Under the pieces are notes generated by a model that saw only the letters and a list, made by a program, of their open reading frames with translations, made no database searches and had not been told where the DNA came from. Shown one piece after another: positions 52,759 to 63,154 of a stretch of DNA of 64,000 nucleotides. Position 1 is the stretch's first letter; every line of letters begins with the position of its first letter. The translations under genes were made by a program, and so were the position numbers. This DNA comes from Francisella sp. LA112445. GTDB lineage: Bacteria; Pseudomonadota; Gammaproteobacteria; Francisellales; Francisellaceae. Location: assembly GCF_012224145.1 (NCBI RefSeq), contig NZ_CP041030.1, positions 1,922,001 through 1,986,000 on the forward strand, in the 5' to 3' direction.

Positions 52759-55125
52759 TTACTTCTCCCCTTCTACTAGCTTAATATTAACGCTATCACC
52801 TTGCATAAAGTCTTTAAATAAACTTCTCGGGATCATAATATTCTTAGCTTGTAAGCTTGGATCAACGATAACTTCTGGATTTATCTCATTATCTATATCA
52901 TAAATCTTAACAGTACCTGATTTGGCTTTAAGTCCGATATCATCAGCTAACTCTTGAGATATTCTCACACCAGAGAATCTCTTCGCATCTTTTGTCTGTT
53001 GAAGAGGCTCTGCTCTTCTTAATAAACTACTAGATCCATAAACAGGGTTTGATGCTAAGAATGCTATATTCTTTTGATAATCAAGACTTGCATTTAATAT
53101 CTGAGTAACATGATTTATAGATACTCTAGCTCTATTTGCATAAGTATCTTCAGTAACTTCATTTATAGCGTTATATTCAAAACCTTCTAAGCCTAAAAGG
53201 TTACCAAGAACTCTTAGAATTCTCCATAACTCTTTATTTTCAGCATACGGCTTGACAACTTGCTTAAACTCTTTTGTATTACCAAACATATCAACAAAAC
53301 TACCACTAGTTTCGTAATGAGTTGCTACTGGAATAATAATATCAGCTGTATCTTTAGTAAATTTATCCGCAAATGGAGTAAAGCTTACTACTATATCGAT
53401 ATCATCTAAGGCTTTTCTAAGCTTTTGCTCACCATATAAGCTATCTTTAGACAACTCAGTATGCGCTGTTAAAAGAAGTTTTGTTTTTGTTTGAGCATTT
53501 AAACACTTATATGTACTGAATTTTGTTTTAGATGAGCTAAGAATTCTATCTGCAGCTACTGAGTTAACATCGCTTGCTAACACGCCACCTTTGATATTTG
53601 TAACCTTCTCTAAAACATCTAACACACAGAAAACTGTTTCAAAACCATCAGAGTTAACAATATCTTGACCAATAATTACTTTAGGATTCTCAGCAGCTAT
53701 TATCTTATCTGCTGCATCTCTTATTTCTGCAGCTGGATCAACTTTTCTTAGAATCTCATCTAAATCACCATAAGGTAAATTTGCTCTAACAAAAATTGCT
53801 TTAAGTAAAGATAATGCTATATATTGAATATTATCAGCAGCTAATCTAACCTGCTTAATATCATAATTAAAACTATAATCACAAACATTCCAAGCAACTG
53901 CATTAGCATTATTTTTTTCAACAGCATCTTTAACTGCTAAGTTAACTAAAGGATACTCTTTTCTAATATTTGAACCAAATACTAATACAAAATCACTATT
54001 TCTAATATCATCTAAAGAACAGCTAAGGCCTTTACCAGAACTAATGCCTGAGATATCCGCGTATTGTCTCACACGAGCATCGATATTATTTGATCCTACA
54101 GAAGCTAATAGCTTCTTCATTAAGAACATTTCTTCTGATGTTGAAGATTCAGACATAATAGCTGAAATAGCTTCAGCTCCATCTTTTTCTTTAGTTTTTT
54201 CAATAGCTACCTTAACAAAGTCAAGAGCTTCTTCCCAAGAGACATTTGCCCAGCCACCAGATTTCTTAATCATTGGTTGCTGAACTCTTTCTTGACTATA
54301 AAGACCTGTATACTCAAATCTATCTCTATCTGCTATCCATGTTCCTGTTACTTCACTTTCTCTTGGAACAACACGAACCAGTTTATTTTGATAAACATGA
54401 GCATTTATATCTACAGCTAAGGCATCACCTGATGAAACTGTAGGATACTGTTTAAGCTCCCATGATCTTGCTTTAAACCTAAAGGGTTTTGATGTAAGAG
54501 CACCAACAGGACATAAATCTATGACATTACCAGATATCTCTGAGTCAAGCATATCACCAGAAACATAAGTGCTGATAGATGAATGATCACCTCTACCCAT
54601 CACACCAAGCTCTTTGATTCCTGCAACTTCTTCACCGAAACGAACACAACGTGTACATAAAATACATCTTGTCATATCAGTAGCTACTAACGAGCCTAAC
54701 TCAGGATCAGCAACAGCTCTTTTTGACTCAACATACTCAGAAGCAGTCTTACCATATCCCATAGCAATATCTTGTAGTTCACACTCTCCACCTTGATCAC
54801 AAATAGGGCAATCTAATGGGTGGTTTATAAGTAAGAACTCCATCATATCTTTTTGCATCTTTAATGCAGTTTCAGAGCGAGTTTTGACTTTCATCCCATC
54901 CATAATAGGTGTCGCACAAGCTGGAGATGCTCTTCTAGCACCTTCAACATCAACAAGGCACATCCTACAGTTAGCTGCTACGGATAATTTTTTATGATAG
55001 CAGAATCTTGGAATGTAAATACCATTCTCATCTGCAACTTCTATAATTGATTGATTAGGTAAAGCTTCATAATTCTTACCATCAATCTCTATATTTATTC
55101 TCTTGGATTCTTTATTGTCTGACAC
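52759..55125 (-). CDS. nuoG: NADH dehydrogenase I subunit G
   Basis: A 788-residue iron-sulfur subunit with molybdopterin-oxidoreductase ancestry. The N-terminal part carries the [2Fe-2S] cluster ([15 protein letters not shown]) and the HxxxC-type cluster ([18 protein letters not shown]). The next [4Fe-4S] motif is [14 protein letters not shown]. The large C-terminal domain resembles formate dehydrogenase without cofactor residues. It lies 17 nt after nuoF. Confidence 0.97.
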   Translation of the reverse strand: MSDNKESKRINIEIDGKNYEALPNQSIIEVADENGIYIPRFCYHKKLSVAANCRMCLVDVEGARRASPACATPIMDGMKVKTRSETALKMQKDMMEFLLINHPLDCPICDQGGECELQDIAMGYGKTASEYVESKRAVADPELGSLVATDMTRCILCTRCVRFGEEVAGIKELGVMGRGDHSSISTYVSGDMLDSEISGNVIDLCPVGALTSKPFRFKARSWELKQYPTVSSGDALAVDINAHVYQNKLVRVVPRESEVTGTWIADRDRFEYTGLYSQERVQQPMIKKSGGWANVSWEEALDFVKVAIEKTKEKDGAEAISAIMSESSTSEEMFLMKKLLASVGSNNIDARVRQYADISGISSGKGLSCSLDDIRNSDFVLVFGSNIRKEYPLVNLAVKDAVEKNNANAVAWNVCDYSFNYDIKQVRLAADNIQYIALSLLKAIFVRANLPYGDLDEILRKVDPAAEIRDAADKIIAAENPKVIIGQDIVNSDGFETVFCVLDVLEKVTNIKGGVLASDVNSVAADRILSSSKTKFSTYKCLNAQTKTKLLLTAHTELSKDSLYGEQKLRKALDDIDIVVSFTPFADKFTKDTADIIIPVATHYETSGSFVDMFGNTKEFKQVVKPYAENKELWRILRVLGNLLGLEGFEYNAINEVTEDTYANRARVSINHVTQILNASLDYQKNIAFLASNPVYGSSSLLRRAEPLQQTKDAKRFSGVRISQELADDIGLKAKSGTVKIYDIDNEINPEVIVDPSLQAKNIMIPRSLFKDFMQGDSVNIKLVEGEK

Positions 55126-55142
55126 AGAACTACCTCAATCAA

Positions 55143-56417
55143 CTATTGATCCACTATACTTTTACCATTATTCTCAATCATATAAACAAACTCATCTCTA
55201 AACTTATTTATATAACTTTGTACTGGCCATGCAGCTGCATCACCTAAGCCACAAATACTATTTCCTTCAATATTCGTCGCTACTCTTACAAGACTATCTA
55301 TATCTTCAGGTCTGCCTTCACCAGCTATGATTCTATGCAACGTACGAGCTAGCCAGCCAGTTCCCTCTCTACATGGAGTACACTGACCACAAGACTCTTC
55401 ATGATAGAAATCTGCCAACCTAGCTAGCGTTCTAACCATACATGTAGTCTCATCTAACACAACAACTGCCCCAGACCCTAGCATTGAACCAGCCTCTGCT
55501 ATAGATTCATAATCCATGTTAGCTTTCATCATCTCTTCACCAGTTAGAATCTTAGAAGAGCTCCCTCCAGGAATCACTGCTTTTAACTTGTGACCTTTAC
55601 GTACACCACCACACATTTCTAGTAGCTCTTTAAAAGGCATACCTAAGCCAATTTCAACAACTCTTTGCTTTTCAACATGGCCTGAAACACAAAATAGCTT
55701 TGTACCGCCACTTTTCTCAGTACCTAGTTTTTTAAACCACTCACCCCCATGCTGCAATATCGCTGGCACAGATGCATATGTTTCAGTATTGTTTATATTT
55801 GTGGGTTTACCATATAGACCTACAAAAGCTGGGAAAGGTGGCTTGAATCTTGGGCGGCCCTTTTTACCCTCTAAAGAGTTCAAAAGTGCAGTTTCTTCAC
55901 CACATATATATGCACCAGCCCCTATCGCAGAATATAAATCAAATGAAATTCCTGATGACTTTATGTTAGAACCTAATATCCCTGCCTGATATGCTTCTAT
56001 AAGAGCATCTTCAAACCTTCTTATCGGCTCATAAAACTCACCTCTAGTATAATTATAACCAGCTGTAGCACCAACCACATAACCAGCAATAGCCATACCT
56101 TCAATAAGCTGATGTGGGTTTCTTCTTAAGATCTCTCTATCTTTACAAGTTCCTGGCTCACCCTCATCTGAATTACAAACAACATACTTTTGCCCTGGAG
56201 TATTACGTGGCATAAAGCTCCACTTCAACCCAGTAGGGAAACCTGCACCACCTCTACCTCTAAGTCCTGATATTTTTAACTCTTCTATTATCTGCTCAGG
56301 AGGAATTTTTTCGGTTAATATTTTATTCCAATAAGAATAACCTCCTACAGATAAATAAGATTCCAAACTATAAGACTCATTTAAATGTAGGGTACGAAAA
56401 CAAACTTCATTAGCCAT
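55143..56417 (-). CDS. nuoF: NADH dehydrogenase I subunit F (NADH/FMN-binding)
   Basis: Entry point for NADH electrons. The 424-residue protein shows the NADH/FMN-binding [16 protein letters not shown], the [19 protein letters not shown] segment and the N3 [4Fe-4S] motif [13 protein letters not shown]. It begins 6 nt after nuoE. Confidence 0.98.
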   Translation of the reverse strand: MANEVCFRTLHLNESYSLESYLSVGGYSYWNKILTEKIPPEQIIEELKISGLRGRGGAGFPTGLKWSFMPRNTPGQKYVVCNSDEGEPGTCKDREILRRNPHQLIEGMAIAGYVVGATAGYNYTRGEFYEPIRRFEDALIEAYQAGILGSNIKSSGISFDLYSAIGAGAYICGEETALLNSLEGKKGRPRFKPPFPAFVGLYGKPTNINNTETYASVPAILQHGGEWFKKLGTEKSGGTKLFCVSGHVEKQRVVEIGLGMPFKELLEMCGGVRKGHKLKAVIPGGSSSKILTGEEMMKANMDYESIAEAGSMLGSGAVVVLDETTCMVRTLARLADFYHEESCGQCTPCREGTGWLARTLHRIIAGEGRPEDIDSLVRVATNIEGNSICGLGDAAAWPVQSYINKFRDEFVYMIENNGKSIVDQ

Positions 56418-56423
56418 TTACCA

Positions 56424-56912
56424 CTACTCCAAAGAATCAATAAGTTGATTCACTTTTTCTATAGTCAAATTTTCATAAAAAACTTTATCCACCTCTAACA
56501 TTGGTGAACCGCAACAAGCACCTTGACACTCTACTTCTTTTAGAGTGATACGACCATCTTTTGTAGTCTGACCAGGTTTGATACCAAGTTTTTTCTCGAT
56601 ATGTTTCAAAATATCATACGCTCCATTTAGCATACACGAAACATTAGTACAAAGATTTAGCTTATGTCTACCAACTGGTTTTAGATCATACATACAATAA
56701 AAAGTAGCAACTTCATAAACATCAACCTTACTAACCTGCAGGTACTCTGCTAAAGCTGTTTGTAAATCATCTGTTAAAAAACCACCATTTTGGTCTTGTA
56801 AAATATGCAAGCCTTCTAATATAGCTGATCTTCTTTGATCTGCTGGAAACTTACTTAAAACTCTATCAATATCTTCTCTCGCTTGCGGCGATATTAAATC
56901 TACTAAAGACAT
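56424..56912 (-). CDS. nuoE: NADH dehydrogenase I subunit E
   Basis: A 162-residue thioredoxin-fold [2Fe-2S] subunit (cluster N1a). The four cysteines are in LCTNVSCML and VECQGACCGSPM. The helical N-terminal ALAEYLQVSKVDVYEVATFYCMY region is conserved. It is 7 nt after nuoD. Confidence 0.97.
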   Translation of the reverse strand: MSLVDLISPQAREDIDRVLSKFPADQRRSAILEGLHILQDQNGGFLTDDLQTALAEYLQVSKVDVYEVATFYCMYDLKPVGRHKLNLCTNVSCMLNGAYDILKHIEKKLGIKPGQTTKDGRITLKEVECQGACCGSPMLEVDKVFYENLTIEKVNQLIDSLE

Positions 56913-56919
56913 CTTTCCT

Positions 56920-58173
56920 CTACCTATCTACATCACCAAACACAACATCTATTGTTGAGATAATTGCCGGAGCATCTGCTAACATATGCCCCGCTAACAA
57001 CTCATCCATCGCACTGATATTTGCAAAACCAGGCGCCCTCATTTTTAATCTATAAGGCTTATTTGCACCATCTGATTTTATATACACCCCAAACTCACCC
57101 TTAGGATGCTCCGTGCCGACATAAACCTCTCCTTCTGGAGTACAATACCCCTCAGAGAAAAGTTTAAAGTGATGAATAAGCTCTTCCATATTATTTTTCA
57201 TTGCATTTCTTCTTGGGGGAGCAACCTTATGATCATCTGAAAGTACTGGACCTGGGTTAGCTCTTAGCCAATCAACACACTGTTTCATAATCTTATTTGA
57301 CTCACGCATTTCTGCCATTCTCACAAGATATCTATCATAACAGTCTCCGTTTGCACCAACAGGAATATCAAAATCTAACTTATCATAAACCTCATATGGC
57401 TGAGCTTTTCTAATATCCCAAGCAACCCCACTACCTCTAAGCATAGGACCTGTAAAACCAAGCTCCTTAGCTCTCTCAGCAGAAACAACTCCAATATCAA
57501 CGGTTCTTTGTTTCCAAAGTCTGTTATCAGTTAAAAGAGTATCAATCTCATCTAAAGACTTCTCAAAATCAACAACAAAAGAGTCTAAAAAGTCCAACAT
57601 ACTACCTTGTCTATTAGCATTTATCTTTTTAGTCTTTCTTTTGCTAGTAAACCTAGTCTGCTTATATTGAGGCATTTGTGTTGGTAGATCTCTTGCTACA
57701 CCACCTGGTCTAAAGTATGCTGCATGCATACGAGCACCAGAAACAGCTTCATAACAGTCAAAAAGATCTTCTCTAACTCTAAAAGCATACAAGAAAACAG
57801 TCATTGCACCTAAATCGATACCACATGCTGCAACCCATAAAAGATGATTAAGAATTCTTGTCATTTCAGCAAATAATACTCGAATATACTGACCTCTTTC
57901 TGGCACTTCTAATTCAAGTAACTTTTCTATTGCCATAACATAGGCATGTTCATTACACATCATTGATACATAATCTAGCCTATCCATATAGCCAATACTT
58001 TGATTATATGGCTTAAATTCAGCAAGCTTCTCTGTACCTCTATGTAGTAATCCCACATGAGGGTCAGCTCTAACAACATTTTCACCATCTAGTTCTAGAA
58101 TAAGTCTAAGAACACCATGTGCCGCTGGGTGTACTGGACCAAAATTCAACGTATAGTTTTTATACTCTGCCAT
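56920..58173 (-). CDS. nuoD: NADH dehydrogenase I subunit D
   Basis: A 417-residue quinone-site subunit related to hydrogenase large subunits. [16 protein letters not shown] at the start and [14 protein letters not shown] hold the quinone-head histidine. It is separate from nuoC, unlike the fused nuoCD of E. coli. It lies 21 nt after nuoC. Confidence 0.98.
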   Translation of the reverse strand: MAEYKNYTLNFGPVHPAAHGVLRLILELDGENVVRADPHVGLLHRGTEKLAEFKPYNQSIGYMDRLDYVSMMCNEHAYVMAIEKLLELEVPERGQYIRVLFAEMTRILNHLLWVAACGIDLGAMTVFLYAFRVREDLFDCYEAVSGARMHAAYFRPGGVARDLPTQMPQYKQTRFTSKRKTKKINANRQGSMLDFLDSFVVDFEKSLDEIDTLLTDNRLWKQRTVDIGVVSAERAKELGFTGPMLRGSGVAWDIRKAQPYEVYDKLDFDIPVGANGDCYDRYLVRMAEMRESNKIMKQCVDWLRANPGPVLSDDHKVAPPRRNAMKNNMEELIHHFKLFSEGYCTPEGEVYVGTEHPKGEFGVYIKSDGANKPYRLKMRAPGFANISAMDELLAGHMLADAPAIISTIDVVFGDVDR

Positions 58174-58194
58174 TTTATAAATCCACAGTTTTAT

Positions 58195-58839
58195 TTAATT
58201 ACGAATAACTCTCGGAGCATTAACCCTGTCATCAATCTCTACAGGCTCATATACAACTTTACCAAGGTTTTCATCGTAGCGCATTTCAACATATCCTGTT
58301 TGAGGGAAATCTTTTCTCAAAGGGTGTCCTACAAAACCATAGTCTGTTAGAACTCTTCTTAAATCTGGATGGTTATTAAAATAAATCCCAAACATATCAT
58401 ACACTTCTCTTTCAGCCCAATCAGCTGAAGGCCAAAGATCACTAACAGAATCAATCAATATAATTTGAGCATCTTTAAGTTTGCACTTAACTCTGACTCG
58501 AACATTATTTGCCATACTCAATAACTGGTAGATAATCTCAAATCTATTTGTAACATCAGCTGTTTTAAACTCTTGCTGACGAGCTCTTGAAAAACCTTGC
58601 TGTGACACAGCCTTACCAGTTTGCCAATCAGACTGGCCATATGTTAAATAATCGACCGCTGTCACATCTGTCAACTGCTCAAATGAATACTTTTTTTTAA
58701 GTCTCTCAAGAACAAGATGAATATCTCTTTGATCTCTCACTGAAATAGTTATTTCATTATATGCAATATAACTTTTAACGCCTAACCCATCTAGAACTTT
58801 ATTTAAGTTATCAAAATGGTCTTGTAAAGAAACACTCAC
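58195..58839 (-). CDS. nuoC: NADH dehydrogenase I subunit C
   Basis: A 214-residue subunit of the peripheral arm. WPSADWAEREVYDMFGIYFNNHPDLRRVLTDYGF-like residues carry the NuoC signature, ending in HPLRKDFP. An N-terminal domain of about 60 residues precedes. It is 2 nt after nuoB. Confidence 0.97.
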   Translation of the reverse strand: MSVSLQDHFDNLNKVLDGLGVKSYIAYNEITISVRDQRDIHLVLERLKKKYSFEQLTDVTAVDYLTYGQSDWQTGKAVSQQGFSRARQQEFKTADVTNRFEIIYQLLSMANNVRVRVKCKLKDAQIILIDSVSDLWPSADWAEREVYDMFGIYFNNHPDLRRVLTDYGFVGHPLRKDFPQTGYVEMRYDENLGKVVYEPVEIDDRVNAPRVIRN

Positions 58840-58841
58840 TA

Positions 58842-59318
58842 CTACTTCCTCGCTATAGTATTTGTTCTAACAATCTTGTTTTGAAGTTGTATGATTCCAT
58901 AAACTAATGCCTCTGCTGTAGGAGGACATCCTGGAACATATATATCAACAGGGACAATCCTGTCACAACCTCTAACAACAGAATAAGAGTAGTGGTAATA
59001 CCCTCCGCCATTTGCACACGACCCCATAGATATAACCCACTTAGGATCTGGCATTTGATCATAAACTTGTCTTAATGCTGGAGCCATTTTATTACACAAA
59101 GTTCCAGCTACAATAAGAACATCTGACTGTCTTGGAGAAGGTCTAAAAACCACCCCAAATCTATCTAAATCGTATCTTGCTGCACCCGCGTGCATCATTT
59201 CAACAGCGCAACATGCTAAACCTGTTGTAACAGGCCATAAAGATCCAGTACGGACCCAGTTTATCAGAGCATCAGCACTAGCTGTTATAAATCCTTTATT
59301 TTCGTTACCTATTCCCAT
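58842..59318 (-). CDS. nuoB: NADH dehydrogenase I subunit B
   Basis: Carries the terminal [4Fe-4S] cluster N2 that reduces quinone. The ligands are the adjacent pair in [11 protein letters not shown] plus Cys residues in [16 protein letters not shown] and [14 protein letters not shown]. The 158-residue length is normal. Its start overlaps the end of nuoA by 10 nt. Confidence 0.98.
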   Translation of the reverse strand: MGIGNENKGFITASADALINWVRTGSLWPVTTGLACCAVEMMHAGAARYDLDRFGVVFRPSPRQSDVLIVAGTLCNKMAPALRQVYDQMPDPKWVISMGSCANGGGYYHYSYSVVRGCDRIVPVDIYVPGCPPTAEALVYGIIQLQNKIVRTNTIARK

Positions 59319-59707
59319 TCCAAAGCTCCTTTCTTCCAGGCATAAATCAACCCTAGAAATAGTACTACTAAAAATACAATCATTGCCACAAAAGCATGGC
59401 CTGAAATAGCTGGAACACCAGCACTAGCTCTCAAATTTATCCCCCAAGGAATAATAAATGCCAACTCCAAATCAAAAACCAAAAACAGTACAGCAATTAA
59501 ATAAAATCGTACATCTAGCTTCTCTCTAGCATCTCCAAAAGTTGGAAAGCCGCACTCGAATGTCTCACCTTTTGTTTGACTCGGATTGTTCGCGCCAACA
59601 ATCGTCGATAAAACCTTACCTACAATTGCAAAAGTAGCACCTAATCCAAAAGCAATAATGAGAAATATCAAAATTGGAGCGAATTGCCCGTAAATATTAG
59701 TAGCCAT
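59309..59707 (-). CDS. nuoA: NADH dehydrogenase I subunit A
   Basis: A 132-residue, three-helix membrane subunit. The [34 protein letters not shown] region contains the family's cysteine-bearing switch loop. It is the first gene of the nuoA-N operon, divergent from fur across 275 bp. Confidence 0.97.
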   Translation of the reverse strand: MATNIYGQFAPILIFLIIAFGLGATFAIVGKVLSTIVGANNPSQTKGETFECGFPTFGDAREKLDVRFYLIAVLFLVFDLELAFIIPWGINLRASAGVPAISGHAFVAMIVFLVVLFLGLIYAWKKGALEWE

Positions 59708-59795
59708 AGAAAAATTATAAATCTAATTTAAGTACGCCAATGATAGCATAATTAAGGTCTAAGTACAAAATCAGAAGCAGATTTATACGGTAGAT

Positions 59796-59814
59796 GATAA
59801 TGATAAAAATTAAG
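59796..59814. promoter_or_regulatory. Candidate Fur box upstream of fur (and nuoA)
   Basis: The 19 bases starting GATAATGATAA match 15 of 19 positions of the classical Fur consensus. The site is 169 nt upstream of the fur ATG and 89 nt upstream of the nuoA start on the other strand. Autoregulation of fur is common. Which promoter it serves cannot be decided from the sequence. Confidence 0.5.
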
Positions 59815-59982
59815 TCAACTTTTTATTAACTACTTATTAACATTTAAATAATATATTATTAATAATTAACTGCTCTATATTTGCCATATATATAACGTGC
59901 CTAAAAATATGTGGTTAAAAGTTTGCATTAATGGTAAAAACTATGTCAAAATTCATCTTAGAAGTATATAAGAAAAGAAAAA

Positions 59983-60402
59983 ATGGACTCTAAAAATCTT
60001 GACTTAAAAAAGTTTGGTTTCAAAATCACTCAACCTCGATTAGAAATATTAAAGTTATTCGAGGAAAACTTAGATAAGCATTTCAGTGCCGATGATATCT
60101 TCTCAGAACTAAAATCACAAGGAAGTACTACAGGAATAGCTACTGTATATAGAGTTCTCGGCCAATTCGAATCAGCAGGAATAATAAATCGCCTTAAATT
60201 AGATAACGACCAAGTAATGTACGAGTTAAACCAAGGTGAGCATCATGATCACATAATATGCATCGAGTGTAATGAGATTCAGGAGTTTTATAATGAAGAA
60301 ATAGAAAAACTTCAAAAACAAATTGTTGAATCATTCGGTGCAGAACTAATAGACCATAACCTAAACCTCTATGTTAAATGCAAATCATGTCGAAAAAAAT
60401 AA
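59983..60402 (+). CDS. fur: Ferric uptake regulator Fur
   Basis: A 139-residue metalloregulator that, with Fe2+, represses iron-acquisition genes. The winged helix covers about residues 1-82 (ITQPRLEILKLF, ATVYRVLGQFE). Metal ligands are visible: His33, the cluster His87-His88-Asp89-His90, Cys93/Cys96 and Cys133/Cys136 for structural zinc. The Shine-Dalgarno is weak (AAGAAAAGAAAA). A Fur-like site lies upstream, and a stronger one controls the neighbouring lysC/dat pair. It is convergent with lysC with only 11 bp between stops. Confidence 0.97.
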   Translation: MDSKNLDLKKFGFKITQPRLEILKLFEENLDKHFSADDIFSELKSQGSTTGIATVYRVLGQFESAGIINRLKLDNDQVMYELNQGEHHDHIICIECNEIQEFYNEEIEKLQKQIVESFGAELIDHNLNLYVKCKSCRKK

Positions 60403-60413
60403 ACCTAATTTCT

Positions 60414-61733
60414 TTAAAATAACTCTTTATATACTTTTTCTAAAGAGTTTTGACTATTACTTAATAAATATAAACTCTTCCCTGTAGCACCATACCCCGA
60501 TAATCTAATATTCAAAGAACTTAGACTTTCTGAAAGATTATTTAACAAACTTGGCATTTTATCTAAGTTATTACCAACAATAGTTGTTAGAAGCAAATTA
60601 CGCTCTAAACTTAGCTCAACTTCTCTTAGATGTCTTAAATCTTTAAGAATTAACTGCTCTACGATATTATCAACTTTAGTAATAACAAATGAAAAAGCTG
60701 ATTCTGTTAGATTAGATATTTCTGCGTTTATATCGTATTTTTTTAAAACTAAAAATACCTGGTTAGCTATACTTGATATATCCTGATTGAAAGATTTTAT
60801 ATTGATTAAAGTTTGCTCTGCCCTTTCAGTAACTGCTTTAATTATATTTTCATCTTCAACTGTATCATTATCTATGTATGTACCTCCTTTATTAGGATAA
60901 AAGGTAGAGCCAACAAATACTTTGGTATTACTTCTTAATACAGGTTGCAATGTGTCTGGATGTAAAACCTTTGCTCCAAAATTTGCCAACTCAATAGCCT
61001 CTTGATAACTTATCCTCTCTATAACCTGTGATTGTGGTATAAGCCTTGGGTCTGCCTGATAAATACCTGTAACATCTGTCCAAATATATAACATATGTGC
61101 CTTTATGGCTTCTGCTATAAGAGCTGCTGAATAGTCACTTCCTCCTCTACCTAAGATCGTTGTCTCACCTTCAGCATTTGAGCCAATAAATCCCTCTAAG
61201 ACAAAAATTTTATCAGTATCTCTTAGATGTTTCTTTACCTGCTCAGCAATAGCTTCAAGAACGGGCTTTGCCTTAGTGTAACAGCCTTGTGTTTTTATAA
61301 TACACCTTGCATCGATATATCTTGACTCTACCCCCCTATTTTTCAAAGCTTGATTAAAAATAAAAGCTGAGATTCTCTCACCAAATGCTAATATTTGAGC
61401 ATGCAATTTTAGATTTTGTGATTTAGTTCGATATAACTTCTGACATAAAACTTCTAATTCATTAAATAGAATGTTTATCCAGCTATTTACATCATTTCCT
61501 ACATGATCTACTATCGGATCTATAATGTCATGTAATTTCAAAATAATTTCTTTATAACTAGTAATATCGCTATCTAAAAGTTTAGCAAGCAAATTAGTAA
61601 CCCCTGCTTGAGCACTAACCACAACGATTTTTATATCATTATTCTTTTTTACTATGTTAATACACTTTTGTATTGCAAAAATATCTGCAACACTAGTTCC
61701 TCCAAATTTTGCTACTCCAACACCTTTTCTCAT
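60414..61733 (-). CDS. lysC: Monofunctional aspartokinase (LysC type)
   Basis: Phosphorylates aspartate, the first step to aspartate semialdehyde and so to lysine, threonine, methionine and diaminobutyrate. The 439-residue protein has the kinase signature KFGGTSVAD at residues 9-17, a GRGGSDYSAALIAEA segment near 195 and WTDVTGIYQADPR near 215. Paired ACT domains lie from about 295 on. It has no fused homoserine dehydrogenase. It is divergent from dat-ddc with a Fur box between, so it is likely an iron-regulated isozyme supplying that pathway. The Shine-Dalgarno is weak. Confidence 0.92.
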   Translation of the reverse strand: MRKGVGVAKFGGTSVADIFAIQKCINIVKKNNDIKIVVVSAQAGVTNLLAKLLDSDITSYKEIILKLHDIIDPIVDHVGNDVNSWINILFNELEVLCQKLYRTKSQNLKLHAQILAFGERISAFIFNQALKNRGVESRYIDARCIIKTQGCYTKAKPVLEAIAEQVKKHLRDTDKIFVLEGFIGSNAEGETTILGRGGSDYSAALIAEAIKAHMLYIWTDVTGIYQADPRLIPQSQVIERISYQEAIELANFGAKVLHPDTLQPVLRSNTKVFVGSTFYPNKGGTYIDNDTVEDENIIKAVTERAEQTLINIKSFNQDISSIANQVFLVLKKYDINAEISNLTESAFSFVITKVDNIVEQLILKDLRHLREVELSLERNLLLTTIVGNNLDKMPSLLNNLSESLSSLNIRLSGYGATGKSLYLLSNSQNSLEKVYKELF

Positions 61734-61758
61734 AACTTAATTTTTTTGCAATTAATAG

Positions 61759-61787
61759 TTGCATTTAAATATATTCTAAATGATAAT
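61759..61787 (+). promoter_or_regulatory. Candidate promoter for dat-ddc
   Basis: TTGCAT (61759-61764) and GATAAT (61782-61787) are separated by 17 bp and lie just before the dat start at 61820. The -10 overlaps the left end of the Fur box, so Fur-Fe2+ would block it. Confidence 0.55.
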
Positions 61788-61796
61788 GATTATCAA
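61768..61796 (-). promoter_or_regulatory. Candidate promoter for lysC
   Basis: On the minus strand TTGATA (61791-61796) and TATATT (61768-61773) are separated by 17 bp, and the lysC start follows at 61733. The -35 lies inside the Fur box, so one bound repressor could silence both divergent promoters. Confidence 0.55.
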
Positions 61797-61800
61797 TATT
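61782..61800. promoter_or_regulatory. Fur box between lysC and dat
   Basis: GATAATGATTATCAATATT matches 16 of 19 positions of the classical Fur consensus GATAATGATAATCATTATC. It lies in the 86-bp gap between divergent genes, right beside fur itself. It is the best Fur site I found in the window. Confidence 0.8.
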
Positions 61801-61819
61801 AATTATAGGGTGACCAAAA

Positions 61820-63154
61820 ATGAATTATCCTTCTCAACAATCCATGCTACAAAATCAATCAATATGGGAATCCAATGCTAGAAGCTACCCTAGAAAAAAT
61901 CCCTTTGTAATTAAAAAGGCTCAAGGAGTTTATTTAACAGACATACAAGGGAAACAATATATAGATTGCTTGGCCGGAGCAGGTACGATAGCCCTTGGCC
62001 ATAATCACCCAGATATTACAGAGGCTATATTTTTAACTTTAAATAAGAATGTCCCAATACACACTTTAGACTTACTGACTGAAGAAAAACACAGCTTCAT
62101 GCAAGAATTACTCGACTCTTTACCAAAGAGCTATCATAAAAAATCAAAAGTCCAGTTTTGTAGTCCTAGTGGTGCTGATGCTGTGGAAGCAGCTATAAAA
62201 TTATGTAAAACCGCAACAGGTAGAGAAAATATTATTGCTTTTCATGGTGCTTATCATGGCATGACTCAAGGCACTCTTTCTTTAATGGGCAATTTAGAGC
62301 CCAAAGAGAATATCTATGGCCTTACACCTTACACACATTTCCTTCCTTTTCCATACTCATATCGCTGCCCTTTTGGGTTGAAAGATGAACAAAGTATTGA
62401 TGTAAATATACAAATGATTTCTCGCCTATTAAAAGATCCTGAAAGTGGCATAAAAAAACCAGCAGCAATTATCCTAGAGCCAATTCAAGGTGAGGCAGGC
62501 GTAATTCCAGCACCTATAAAATGGTTAAAAGCGATAAGAGAGCTTACTAAAGAGCTAGATATCCCTTTGATTGTTGATGAAGTTCAATGTGGTATTGGTA
62601 GAACAGGTCATCTATATGCTTTTGAAAAAGCTGGAATTGATCCTGATGTGATAGTTCTTTCAAAAGCACTAGGTGGTGGTCTACCTATCTCTGTAATACT
62701 TTACAAAAGTTACCTAGATACTTGGAAGCCAGGAGCACATACAGGGACATTTCGAGGTAATGTTTTAGCAATGGTTGCCGGTAGTGTTGTTTTAGATAAA
62801 GTAAACAATTCTAAGTTTTTAGAACAAGTAACTAAGAAAGGTAAATATTTCTTTGAGAAACTAAATGATCTAAAAGCCAAGTACAACATCATAGGCGATG
62901 TTCGTGGAGAAGGACTTATGATAGGTATGGAAATCGTTGATACTACGTTTAAGCCTGATCTAATTGGAAGTCTACCAGCAGATGGTCAAAAAGCTCTAAA
63001 AATAAAAAAAGCTTGTTTTGATAAAGGTTTAATTGTTGAGCTTGGCGGACGTTTTGGTGGAACTATTAGATTTTTACCTCCTTTAACTATAACCACAGAG
63101 CAAATTGATCAAGTAGTAGAAATATTAGAGAGTTCTATTAAGGAGAATCTATGA
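61820..63154 (+). CDS. dat: Diaminobutyrate-2-oxoglutarate aminotransferase
   Basis: Class III PLP aminotransferase of 444 residues. It should convert aspartate 4-semialdehyde plus glutamate to L-2,4-diaminobutyrate. The ESNARSYPRKNPFVI start, CLAGAGTIALGHNHP, PSGADAVEAAIKL and FHGAYHGMTQG segments match Dat proteins such as those of Acinetobacter. Landmarks are DEVQCGIGRTG (PLP-binding Asp) and the Schiff-base Lys282 in LSKALGGG. These features separate it from general ornithine or acetylornithine aminotransferases. An AGGG lies before the ATG, and a Fur box 20-38 nt upstream. Its stop overlaps the next start (ATGA). Confidence 0.9.
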   Translation: MNYPSQQSMLQNQSIWESNARSYPRKNPFVIKKAQGVYLTDIQGKQYIDCLAGAGTIALGHNHPDITEAIFLTLNKNVPIHTLDLLTEEKHSFMQELLDSLPKSYHKKSKVQFCSPSGADAVEAAIKLCKTATGRENIIAFHGAYHGMTQGTLSLMGNLEPKENIYGLTPYTHFLPFPYSYRCPFGLKDEQSIDVNIQMISRLLKDPESGIKKPAAIILEPIQGEAGVIPAPIKWLKAIRELTKELDIPLIVDEVQCGIGRTGHLYAFEKAGIDPDVIVLSKALGGGLPISVILYKSYLDTWKPGAHTGTFRGNVLAMVAGSVVLDKVNNSKFLEQVTKKGKYFFEKLNDLKAKYNIIGDVRGEGLMIGMEIVDTTFKPDLIGSLPADGQKALKIKKACFDKGLIVELGGRFGGTIRFLPPLTITTEQIDQVVEILESSIKENL

